NCBI GenBank assembly: GCA_027064265.1
Contig: JAMOQA010000139.1
Location: forward strand, 1-7,106
Reading direction: 5' to 3'
Length of the DNA stretch: 7,106 nucleotides
Source: Acidobacteriota bacterium
GTDB taxonomy: Bacteria > Acidobacteriota > Polarisedimenticolia > J045
Shown here: positions 1 to 5,301 of the stretch, piece after piece
Layout of the letters: each line of letters opens with the position of its first letter
Numbering within the stretch: position 1 is the stretch's first letter
Program-made: the position numbers and the translations under genes
Notes under the pieces: generated by a model
What the model saw: only the letters and a program-made list of their open reading frames with translations
The model's database searches: none
Told to the model about the DNA's origin: nothing

Positions 1-341
1 TGCAGGAGCTCGACCAGGGTGTTCACGGAAGCTTCCCCCGGGAACTCTCCCAGGGTCGCGGCCACCGTCGCCCGGACGCCGGGATCTTCGTCCGCGGCCA
101 GCTCCGCGATCACGGGCACCAGCCCCGTCGCCCGCCGGCGGCCTGCCATGGCGATCGCGGCGATGCGGACCCGGGGCGACTCGTCGTGGAGCGCCCGTTC
201 CAGGGTTTCCTCCGCCAGGGTACCCTCGCGCTCCTGGCGATAGAGAGCCTCGATCCGCGCGTCGACGTCCGGTCCGCACGCCCCCGCGACGGCGAGCAGC
301 AGGAACGGGAGCACGAACCTGCGCCACCCGGCGGCACTCAT
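1..341 (-). CDS. HEAT-repeat lipoprotein, N-terminal part (runs off left edge)
   Basis: The reading frame opens at the ATG complementary to 341-339 and stays open to base 1, giving 113 visible residues. The start begins MSAAGWRRFV, followed by a hydrophobic stretch (LPFLLLAVAGAC) whose Cys22 sits in an acceptable lipobox (AGA-C), so the protein is probably lipid-anchored outside the cytoplasm. Residues about 45-113 show the helix-turn-helix pattern of HEAT repeats: SPRVRIAAIAMAG, then DPGVRATVAATLGEF about 35 residues later, with the usual D-x-x-V-R-x-x-A spacing. HEAT solenoids are protein-binding scaffolds; no enzymatic motif is visible. The ATG overlaps the TGA of the upstream CPFC gene by one base (TGATG), so the two are probably translationally coupled. 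The C-terminus and total repeat number lie outside the window. HEAT assignment is fairly secure; the lipoprotein call is somewhat less so. Confidence 0.78.
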   Translation of the reverse strand, partial: MSAAGWRRFVLPFLLLAVAGACGPDVDARIEALYRQEREGTLAEETLERALHDESPRVRIAAIAMAGRRRATGLVPVIAELAADEDPGVRATVAATLGEFPGEASVNTLVELL

Positions 342-640
342 CAGTCCAGGTCCAGGGGATTCAGCGGACGGCCATCCTGCCGCGAAGCTTCCTCCCGTGC
401 CTTGCGGAACTTCTTCTCCAGGAGCCGTTCCCGGTGCCTTTCCGCCTGGAACGCCTGCCGGAACGCGTCCTCCCGCCGCCGGTCGGCATCGGCCAGCTCG
501 GACAGGAGGTCCTCGAACTCTTTCCGGTCGCCCCGCGGGCGTTCCGAGTGGACCAGCACCCCCGTCTCCCGGTCGATCACCAGCACGCCACGGCAGAAGG
601 GACATTCCACCCGGATCTCGTCGGCCCCGCGTTCCGCCAT
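341..640 (-). CDS. Small CPFC zinc-knuckle / coiled-coil protein
   Basis: This is a 99-residue protein. I chose the ATG at 640 rather than an in-frame ATG at 700 because AGGAGG stands seven bases before it and the 20 extra residues look non-coding. Near the N-terminus is VECPFCRGVLVIDRETG: one CxxC knuckle (Cys13, Cys16) followed by beta-strand-like residues, as in the first half of a zinc ribbon. No second cysteine pair exists, so a metal site would need a second subunit or other ligands. Residues about 38-87 are charged and strongly helical (EFEDLLSELADADRRRED, then AERHRERLLEKKFRKAREE), and the tail is NPLDLD. I have the impression of similar uncharacterised proteins in Acidobacteriota, but cannot verify it. 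There is no signal peptide, so it is likely cytoplasmic. It is the first gene of a leftward pair with the HEAT lipoprotein. Function unknown. Confidence 0.85.
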   Translation of the reverse strand: MAERGADEIRVECPFCRGVLVIDRETGVLVHSERPRGDRKEFEDLLSELADADRRREDAFRQAFQAERHRERLLEKKFRKAREEASRQDGRPLNPLDLD

Positions 641-732
641 CGCTGTCCTCCTGCCGGGCAACTCGTCCCGGCCGGTGGCAAGATTGCCCCGCCGGGCCAT
701 GTTCCCGCAACACCCGGCAGGGAGGACGAGCG
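641..732. promoter_or_regulatory. Divergent spacer with 9-bp inverted repeat at both leaders
   Basis: This 92-bp spacer separates the divergent start codons of the CPFC gene (ATG, complement of 640-638) and the DUF167 gene (GTG 733). CCTGCCGGG at 650-658 and CCCGGCAGG at 713-721 form a perfect inverted repeat. Each arm runs into the Shine-Dalgarno sequence of its own gene, so both mRNAs read CCCGGCAGG(A/G)GGAC just before the start. Promoters for both genes must lie here or within the neighbouring genes, but I see no convincing -35/-10 pair. A shared operator or a leader structure are both possible. Confidence 0.45.
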
Positions 733-1026
733 GTGCCGGTGGACGTTCACGAGCGGGATGGACGACTTCGCTTCCGGGTCCGGGTCGCCCCCGGGGCGCG
801 GAAAGCCGGCGTGATCGGCCCCCACGGCGGCGCGCTCAAGGTGCGGGTCCAGGCCCCCCCGGAGCGCGGCAAGGCGAACCGCGAAGTCTGCGCGCTCCTC
901 GCGGATCACCTCGGGGTCGCTCCCGGCGACGTCACCGTCGTCTCCGGGCACGCCTCCCGCGACAAGACCATCGAGGTGACGGGCCCCGGCATCGCCGGGG
1001 CCCGCCGCGTTCTCGAGTCTTCGTAG
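733..1026 (+). CDS. DUF167 (YggU-like) family protein
   Basis: This 97-residue protein is initiated at GTG 733, with GGGAGG at 720-725 seven bases upstream. Longer versions of the frame run antisense through the CPFC gene and are not credible. The family signature is clear: RVRVAPGARKAGV at about 15-27, then HGGALKVRVQAPPERGKAN (31-49), which is the conserved core, then VVSGHASRDKTIEV (69-82). The length matches the family's usual 95-105 residues, so it looks intact. DUF167 proteins are small cytoplasmic alpha/beta proteins, widespread in bacteria with a eukaryotic relative (C15orf40); their biochemical role is not established. The gene is transcribed away from the CPFC gene and stops only 9 bp from the stop of the leftward propeller/TSP3 gene. 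No intrinsic terminator fits in that gap, so the two transcripts probably overlap at their 3' ends. Confidence 0.93.
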   Translation: MPVDVHERDGRLRFRVRVAPGARKAGVIGPHGGALKVRVQAPPERGKANREVCALLADHLGVAPGDVTVVSGHASRDKTIEVTGPGIAGARRVLESS

Positions 1027-1035
1027 GGCCGGCCG

Positions 1036-4000
1036 CTACGGGCAGGGCGGCACCTGGCGCTCGTTGCCCGCCGAGTCGGTCCCCGCGGTCCCCTCGGTGC
1101 CGGAGAACCAGCCGGTCACCAGGTACCAGGTCGCGCGTCCCGCCGACGGCTGCTCGGGCACGTCGAGGAACGAGAGCGGGTACCGCGGCTCGCGGCACTC
1201 GCCGTACGGCTCGCCCTCGCGCAGCTCCTCCGGGTTGCCGGAGTAGACCGAGTAGCTGTCCGCCCCGTCCTCCCGGATCCAGGTCAGCCGGTCGGGGGTT
1301 CCCCTCTCGACCATCACGCCACCGATTTCCTGGTCGTCGAGGTCACAGGCGTCGCCCGTGCCGTCGCCATCGCGATCGGCCTGGCTGGCGTTCGGGCCGA
1401 GCGGGCAGTTGTCGGCACCGTCGAGGATGCCGTCCCCGTCGTCGTCGTCGTCCGCATCGTTCGCGACACCGTCGCCGTCGACGTCCGGATCGCAGGCGTC
1501 CCCGATGCCATCGCCGTCGGTGTCCCGCTGGTAGCGGTCCGCCGCGTTCGGACAGTCGTCGCAGGCGTCACCGACCCCGTCGCCGTCGGCGTCCTCCTGG
1601 CCGGGATTCGCGACCGTCGGGCAATTGTCCGTGTCGGCGCCAACGCCGTCCCCGTCGAGGGAATCGTCGTACGGGTCGCCCGGGAACGGGTCGCAGGCAT
1701 CTCCGACCCCGTCACCGTCCCTGTCGTCCTGGTCGGCATTGGCCGTGAACGGGCAGTTGTCGTCGTCGTTCTTCGCGCCGTCGCCGTCCCAGTCGCGGGC
1801 CGCGGCATCGTCGCAGGTGTCCGGCAACGGGCGATCGTCACCGCTGCTCCCCCTGCCTCCGCTCCCCTCGTTACCGTCCGCGTCGAGGCCGGTCACGAGG
1901 AACCAGAACGCCTTCCCCGCGGCGGGCGTGTCGGTGATCGTCGCCCCCGGGATCTTCATCAGCGGCCGGTAGCACCAGCCCGGATCCCCGGCCGCGAGCC
2001 GGTCCGCGAAACCGAAGTAGACGTTGTACGACTCCGCCGCCGGCTCGCGCTCCCAGCGGATCCGCTCGGTGCCGTTTCCGAGGGGCTCGATCCGCACCCG
2101 TGAGACCGCCAGGTCGTCCGTGTCGCAGGCGTCACCCGTGCCGTCCCCGTCCAGGTCGTCCTGCAGGTAGTTCGGCACGTACGGGCAGTTGTCCTCCCAG
2201 TCCTCCCTGCCGTCGTTGTCGTCGTCGGCGTCGGCATCGTTGTCCTGGCCGTCCCCGTCGACGTCCGCGTCGCACTCGTCACCCTGGCCGTCGCCATCCA
2301 GGTCACGTTCCATCTCGTGGGGAGTATCGGAGCACGGGTCGCAGAGGTTCCCCCACCCGTCGCCGTCGTCGTCGACCTGCGGCGTGTTCCGGTCCCACGG
2401 GCAGTTGTCCTTCTCCGAAGGCACGCCGTCGCCGTCGGGATCGTTCATCGGGTCGTCGACGAACGGGTCGCACGGGTCGCCGTACCCGTCGAAGTCCCCG
2501 TCGTCCTGGTCGACGTTCGGGAAGCTCGGGCAGTTGTCGTCGTCGCCGATCAGCCCGTCGCCGTCCGGGTCGTTCTCGTCGTACTCCATCCCCTCGCCAC
2601 CCGCGAAAACGTGGGCATAGTCCTGGTAGTCGCGCAGGTCGAGCCAGGCCGCCACGTACCCTTCGGCACCGGTCCCCAGGACGACGTCGTAGGAGTCTGC
2701 CGCGCCCGGCGCCGAGCCGAGGTCGAGGCGCGAGACGGGCCCGAAGCTCACGCCACCGTCGGAGGACGACGTCGCGAACACGTCGCGGACCGCCTCGCCC
2801 GAGGGGGCATTGCGGGAATCGGCCCAGCCGACCACCAGCAGGTCGCCGTCGGCGTCCATGTCCCACGAGTCCGGCGGGAAGGTGCCGGCGTCGACACCCC
2901 GGTCGATACGTCCCCGCGCCTCCCAGGTGTTCCCCTGGTCGCTGCTGACCGCGAGGTAGATCTCCCTCTCACCGGCCCGGGTGTCGGTCCAGGCGACGTA
3001 GATCCTGCCGCCCGCCACCGCCACGCGGACGTCGGTCGCGGCCACGCCCGCCGGGCAGTCGTCGACCCGGACGTCGGTCGCGAGCCAGGTGGCGCCCCCG
3101 TCCGTCGAGACGTTGGCGTAGACGTGCCAGTCCCCGTCCCGGTCGTCCTCCCAGGCGACGGCGACCAGGCCCGTATCGTCGCAACCGGCCGCCGGGTACC
3201 GGGACTCCGAGGAGTAGTCCGTGTCGCCCGTGTCGAGGCGGATCTCGCCGTCGGCCGGGAGCAGCGTCGCCCCGTGATCGGCCGAGTACCTGAGAAGGAT
3301 CCGTCCCGGCTTCGTCTGCGTCACGCCCGAGTCCAGCGGGTCACGGCGGTCCGTCCACGCGACGTAGACGCGCCCCGTCCCGTCCGCGCAGAGCGCCGGC
3401 TCGCTCGCTCGCTCCATTCCCGGGTTGGGCGAACCCCAGAATTCATCCGGGATGTTCACCCGCTGCTCCTGTTCCCAGGTCGCCCCCCCGTCCTCGGTCC
3501 GGCCGAGCCAGACGGAGAAGGTCCCGGCGCCGGGATCACCGTCCCGCGCGTCCTGCCAGGCGACGTACGCGTGCGGCCCCTGGCCGGCCGCGAGACGCTG
3601 CTCGAAGAGCGACTCCTGGTCGGGCGCCGCCTGGGGCACCTTCCGCCAGCTGTTGAACCACGAGCGCCCCCCGTCGGCCGAGGCGTTGGCCCGCATGACG
3701 TTCGTGTCGGTGTAGCTCGACACGAACATCGCGTAGACGTAGTCCTCGTCGTTCGCCGCCACCGCGGAACGGATCGAGTCGAAGTTCGGGTTCCCCGGGG
3801 ACAGGCTCTCGTTGAGGCGCTGGTCGGCCTGCCGCCAGGTACCACCCTGGTTGACGGACACGTTGAAGTACGGGTCGTAGCCGACGTAGTACCTGCGATC
3901 GAGGTAGACCGCGTAGGCCTTCTGCCCGACCACGTCGAGGGACAGCCCCCGTTTCCGGGTCTTCTGGCTCGCCCAGTCCAGCCGGTCGACCCGGCGATCG

Positions 4001-4116
4001 GGGTCGCGCAGCTCGGCGGAGATGGCAAGCCATCCGCCGACTCCGAGGAGGATGCCCGCGAAAACGAGAACGGATGCCAGGACACGCCGAGATCCGGGGG
4101 ACGACCACCTGCCCAT
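1036..4116 (-). CDS. Exported Asp-box propeller / thrombospondin type-3 repeat protein
   Basis: This is a 1026-residue protein. The start MGRWSSPGSRRVL is preceded by GGGAG four bases away; an upstream in-frame ATG (4254) would add 46 Gly/Arg-rich residues and is rejected. Residues about 11-32 form a hydrophobic signal peptide or anchor, with AISA-E a possible cleavage site. Residues about 54-504 carry seven Asp-box-like turns (near 85, 145, 205, 276, 335, 389 and 449; e.g. STDGGATW), alternating with strands such as YVAWTDRRD, as in sialidase/BNR beta-propellers. No sialidase catalytic set is recognisable. Then come two copies of a module: an Asp-rich TSP3 calcium-binding array (513-666 and 771-927) followed by an Fn3-like domain (about 669-768 and 930-1026; SYNVYFG/SYSVYSG, LVTG). 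Each Fn3-like copy has two cysteines about 52 apart, a likely disulfide. No sorting tail is visible at the end (VPPCP). A secreted or surface, calcium-stiffened adhesion or binding role is inferred. Confidence 0.93.
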   Translation of the reverse strand: MGRWSSPGSRRVLASVLVFAGILLGVGGWLAISAELRDPDRRVDRLDWASQKTRKRGLSLDVVGQKAYAVYLDRRYYVGYDPYFNVSVNQGGTWRQADQRLNESLSPGNPNFDSIRSAVAANDEDYVYAMFVSSYTDTNVMRANASADGGRSWFNSWRKVPQAAPDQESLFEQRLAAGQGPHAYVAWQDARDGDPGAGTFSVWLGRTEDGGATWEQEQRVNIPDEFWGSPNPGMERASEPALCADGTGRVYVAWTDRRDPLDSGVTQTKPGRILLRYSADHGATLLPADGEIRLDTGDTDYSSESRYPAAGCDDTGLVAVAWEDDRDGDWHVYANVSTDGGATWLATDVRVDDCPAGVAATDVRVAVAGGRIYVAWTDTRAGEREIYLAVSSDQGNTWEARGRIDRGVDAGTFPPDSWDMDADGDLLVVGWADSRNAPSGEAVRDVFATSSSDGGVSFGPVSRLDLGSAPGAADSYDVVLGTGAEGYVAAWLDLRDYQDYAHVFAGGEGMEYDENDPDGDGLIGDDDNCPSFPNVDQDDGDFDGYGDPCDPFVDDPMNDPDGDGVPSEKDNCPWDRNTPQVDDDGDGWGNLCDPCSDTPHEMERDLDGDGQGDECDADVDGDGQDNDADADDDNDGREDWEDNCPYVPNYLQDDLDGDGTGDACDTDDLAVSRVRIEPLGNGTERIRWEREPAAESYNVYFGFADRLAAGDPGWCYRPLMKIPGATITDTPAAGKAFWFLVTGLDADGNEGSGGRGSSGDDRPLPDTCDDAAARDWDGDGAKNDDDNCPFTANADQDDRDGDGVGDACDPFPGDPYDDSLDGDGVGADTDNCPTVANPGQEDADGDGVGDACDDCPNAADRYQRDTDGDGIGDACDPDVDGDGVANDADDDDDGDGILDGADNCPLGPNASQADRDGDGTGDACDLDDQEIGGVMVERGTPDRLTWIREDGADSYSVYSGNPEELREGEPYGECREPRYPLSFLDVPEQPSAGRATWYLVTGWFSGTEGTAGTDSAGNERQVPPCP
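1336..1806 (-). repeat. TSP3 array 2 (C-terminal copy)
   Basis: This segment encodes residues 771-927 of the large exported protein. It is built of DxDGDGxxD calcium-binding turns with three DNCP units (near 786, 830 and 902) and one DDCP unit (853), ending DGDGTGDACDLDD. On the + strand the DNCP units appear as GGGCAGTTGTC (1403, 1751), GGGCAATTGTC (1619) and, for the DDCP unit, GGACAGTCGTC (1549). A short GTC/GAC trinucleotide run near 1439-1452 encodes consecutive aspartates. Confidence 0.9.
2119..2580 (-). repeat. TSP3 array 1 (N-terminal copy)
   Basis: This segment encodes residues 513-666 of the large exported protein. It contains three DNCP units (near 527, 570 and 642), each appearing on the + strand as the identical GGGCAGTTGTC (2528, 2399, 2183). 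The end of the array, DGDGTGDACDTDD, matches the end of array 2, and the Asp-rich stretch before it (DVDGDGQDNDADADDDNDG) parallels DVDGDGVANDADDDDDGDG in array 2. The two arrays therefore look like products of an internal duplication. Confidence 0.9.
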
Positions 4117-4131
4117 CTGTCTCCCTTTCCC

Positions 4132-4154
4132 CGCCCGGCGGCCGCCGCCGGGCG
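4132..4154. repeat. Perfect 11-bp inverted repeat just before a ribosome binding site
   Basis: The arms CGCCCGGCGGC (4132-4142) and GCCGCCGGGCG (4144-4154) are exact reverse complements around a single central base. In the leftward mRNA of the propeller/TSP3 gene this makes a hairpin of about ten G-C pairs with a three-base loop. It ends 15 bases before the ATG, immediately upstream of the AAAGGGAG Shine-Dalgarno stretch. It could modulate translation or protect the 5' end; no T-run follows, so it is not a typical terminator. Confidence 0.7.
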
Positions 4155-4280
4155 AACCCCTCCCGTGTTTTCCGTTGCCCTGCCTATACGGCGAAACCTC
4201 CCCGCGGGCAGCCTCCTTTTGGGCGCCGGAAGCGCGATGCCCCCCTCCACGCATCCACCACCCCCCCCCGGCGAGCCGGA

Positions 4281-4321
4281 ATGTTCGTCAATATTCGTCA
4301 TTGCCCGGCATGCTCCGGCAA
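4281..4321. promoter_or_regulatory. Tandem decamer and palindrome, operator-like
   Basis: ATGTTCGTCA (4281-4290) is followed directly by ATATTCGTCA (4291-4300), two head-to-tail decamers differing at one base, one helical turn apart. Next comes an imperfect 21-bp palindrome (4301-4321) with arms TTGCC and GGCAA around GCATGC. GCCGGA (4275-4280) and TCCGGC (4314-4319) also face each other across the block. This is the only AT-containing patch in its surroundings and lies 165-205 bp upstream of the propeller/TSP3 start. A regulator binding site is inferred; no regulator gene is in the window. Confidence 0.4.
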
Positions 4322-4435
4322 CGAACGCCCGGGACCGTGATCGTCCCGCCTGTCCGTCACCGGGGTCGACGACCGGCCCGGGGCCCTCCGGACGGCCCCC
4401 ACCAGCTCCGCCCGCGGGCCGGAACTCCGTTGTCT

Positions 4436-4488
4436 GCCAGCCAGTTGGCTCTCCGGCTGGCGCCCCGTCGACCGGGCGCGCAATTTTT
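4436..4488 (+). terminator. Terminator-like hairpin pair with T-run inside the intergenic region
   Basis: GCCAGCC (4436-4442) pairs with GGCTGGC (4455-4461). GCGCCC (4460-4465) pairs with GGGCGC (4474-4479) and is followed four bases later by TTTTT (4484-4488). Read rightward, the second hairpin resembles a weak intrinsic terminator or attenuator. No rightward gene precedes it, so it would end either a small RNA starting within the intergenic region or a premature transcript toward the Cys-hairpin gene. The stem is only six pairs, so confidence is low. Confidence 0.3.
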
Positions 4489-4809
4489 CCTTGCAAGGAG
4501 ACGGGCTTGCTCGTCTATTTCTGGCCGTCAGGTTGGGCCGGTCCGTATCCCGCCCGGTCCCCGTGCTGCCCGGGGTTTGGCGGGGAGGAAGGGCCGGTTC
4601 AGGGGCGGCTCCAGGGCTTGACTCGGCCCCAAGTGGGGAAAGGCGCGGGGGTTGGGTTCTGGAGCCTGGCCGGGCCCGAGCAAGGACAGCGGTTGTCCAC
4701 GCCCGATGGGCCGCCCCGGAGAACGAGAACGCGGGTTGAGAGGTTGGGTACACAGGAGAAACCGACGAACATGCGAACCCCTGCGCCTCGAGGAAAGGAG
4801 CCCAAGACG

Positions 4810-5169
4810 ATGCGTCCGGCAGCTGTGATCAAGATCCTGGGCGCCGCTCTCCTGATCATCATGGGAACGGCGCTCGTCACCCCGGTCGCCCTCGCCGACG
4901 AGCAGGATTGCATCAACGCCTGCGCCGACCAGTGGCAGCAGGACAAGGCAGAGTGCGACCAGCAGCTCGCCGATCGGATGGCCGAGCTGGACCAGGAGGC
5001 ACAGGAGTGCCTCGAGAACAACTCCAATCCGATCGACGCGGCGCTGTGCCTTCGCGAGGTCAACATCAAGCGTTACCGCGCCAAGGCCGATTACCAGCGG
5101 TGCATGAGCATGGCCAACACGATGGCCTACGACTGCTACCGCCACTGCACCTCCCGCTCCACGCCGTAA
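4810..5169 (+). CDS. Exported eight-cysteine helical-hairpin protein (unknown family)
   Basis: This 119-residue protein is not one I recognise. ATG 4810 is chosen because GGAG (4797-4800) stands nine bases upstream and it yields a textbook signal peptide: MRPAAVIKIL, a hydrophobic core, then TPVALA-DEQ with cleavage after residue 29. An in-frame ATG at 4771 has its AGGAG 13 bases away and is less likely. The mature part is charged and helical with eight cysteines at 34, 38, 49, 67, 80, 98, 109 and 113. Pairing them outside-in, every pair sums to 147, so spacings 4, 11, 18 are repeated in reverse around a central NNSNP turn (70-74). Those spacings place all four cysteines of each half on one face of an alpha-helix. 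A hairpin with four nested disulfides, outside the cytoplasm, is the straightforward prediction. The CX3C...CX3C ends resemble alpha-hairpinin or CHCH folds, but homology is not claimed. It is followed by a strong terminator and is likely monocistronic. Confidence 0.88.
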   Translation: MRPAAVIKILGAALLIIMGTALVTPVALADEQDCINACADQWQQDKAECDQQLADRMAELDQEAQECLENNSNPIDAALCLREVNIKRYRAKADYQRCMSMANTMAYDCYRHCTSRSTP

Positions 5170-5179
5170 GCGCGCCGGA

Positions 5180-5207
5180 GCGCTGGCCAGCGCAAGATCT
5201 CGCGAGA
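5180..5207. repeat. Two perfect palindromes in the 3' untranslated region
   Basis: GCGCTGGCCAGCGC (5180-5193, 14 bp) and TCTCGCGAGA (5198-5207, 10 bp) lie between the stop codon of the Cys-hairpin gene and its terminator. Both are exact palindromes. They might form RNA hairpins at the 3' end or serve as protein binding sites; neither has a T-run. Confidence 0.6.
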
Positions 5208-5225
5208 AGCAGAGCATCGTGAAGG

Positions 5226-5255
5226 GGCCCGGCCCGGAGCCGGGCCTTTTCTTTT
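5226..5255 (+). terminator. Strong rho-independent terminator
   Basis: GGCCCGGC (5226-5233) pairs perfectly with GCCGGGCC (5239-5246) across a five-base loop, followed at once by TTTTCTTTT (5247-5255). It lies 57 bases after the stop of the Cys-hairpin gene and isolates it from the HDOD gene. Confidence 0.92.
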
Positions 5256-5301
5256 CCCCGTCCGGCCGGTCACGGTCCGTGTCTCCGCCCGGGGCCGGGC
5301 A

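Larger units (their letters stand above)
4117..4809. other. Gene-free divergent region rich in inverted repeats
   Basis: This 693-bp spacer lies between the divergent starts of the propeller/TSP3 gene and the Cys-hairpin gene. Open frames exist on both strands, but their products are Arg/Pro/Gly-rich low-complexity sequence with no family features, so I see no gene. It holds a nine-C run (4261-4269), tandem decamers (4281-4300) and several perfect or near-perfect inverted repeats (4132-4154, 4380-4399, 4436-4461, 4460-4479, 4489-4498, 4499-4516). Long-range arms at 4607-4614 and 4659-4666 enclose CCCCaagtGGGG (4627-4638), and a GGACA/TGTCC hairpin sits at 4684-4698. TTGACT at 4618 resembles a -35 box but lacks a matching -10, so promoters remain unplaced. 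The dense pairing potential suggests structured leaders or a small RNA, though high GC makes short palindromes common. Confidence 0.6.

Noticed and set aside
641..700. Upstream in-frame ATG (700) for the CPFC gene
   Set aside because: AGGAGG sits seven bases before the ATG at 640, whereas the upstream start would place that ribosome binding site inside the coding region.
1439..1452. GTC trinucleotide run as a microsatellite or CRISPR-like repeat
   Set aside because: It is the reverse complement of consecutive Asp codons in the calcium-binding TSP3 repeats, so protein sequence explains it; the repeat units are uneven and have no spacer structure.
186..1748. Rightward open frame of 520 codons
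   Set aside because: It is dominated by Arg and Pro and is antisense to three genes with clear families; it is a shadow of GC-rich codon bias.
1036..4116. Calling the propeller protein a sialidase
   Set aside because: Asp-box turns occur in many propellers; the arginine triad and other sialidase active-site residues cannot be identified.
4117..4254. 46-residue N-terminal extension of the propeller/TSP3 protein from ATG 4254
   Set aside because: The extension is Gly/Arg-rich, would bury the signal peptide and encodes through the GC hairpin; the ATG at 4116 has a good Shine-Dalgarno sequence.
4618..4623. TTGACT as the -35 box of a sigma-70 promoter for the Cys-hairpin gene
   Set aside because: No -10-like hexamer stands 16-18 bases downstream; the region there is GGAAAGGCGCGG.
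4298..4753. Leftward open frame of 151 codons in the intergenic region
   Set aside because: Product is low-complexity Arg/Pro/Ser/Gly sequence with no motif or convincing ribosome binding site, and it covers the hairpin-rich region.
4600..4770. 6S RNA, RNase P RNA or SRP RNA in the long intergenic region
   Set aside because: The conserved core sequences of these RNAs are not present, and the arms found are too short and too few for any of them.
2317..5169. Rightward open frame of 950 codons running antisense through the propeller/TSP3 gene and into the Cys-hairpin gene
   Set aside because: The antisense part is Val/Arg/Pro/Asp-rich because GAC (Asp) codons read backwards as GTC (Val) in high-GC DNA. 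Only its last 119 codons, from ATG 4810, have a signal peptide, ribosome binding site and sensible composition.
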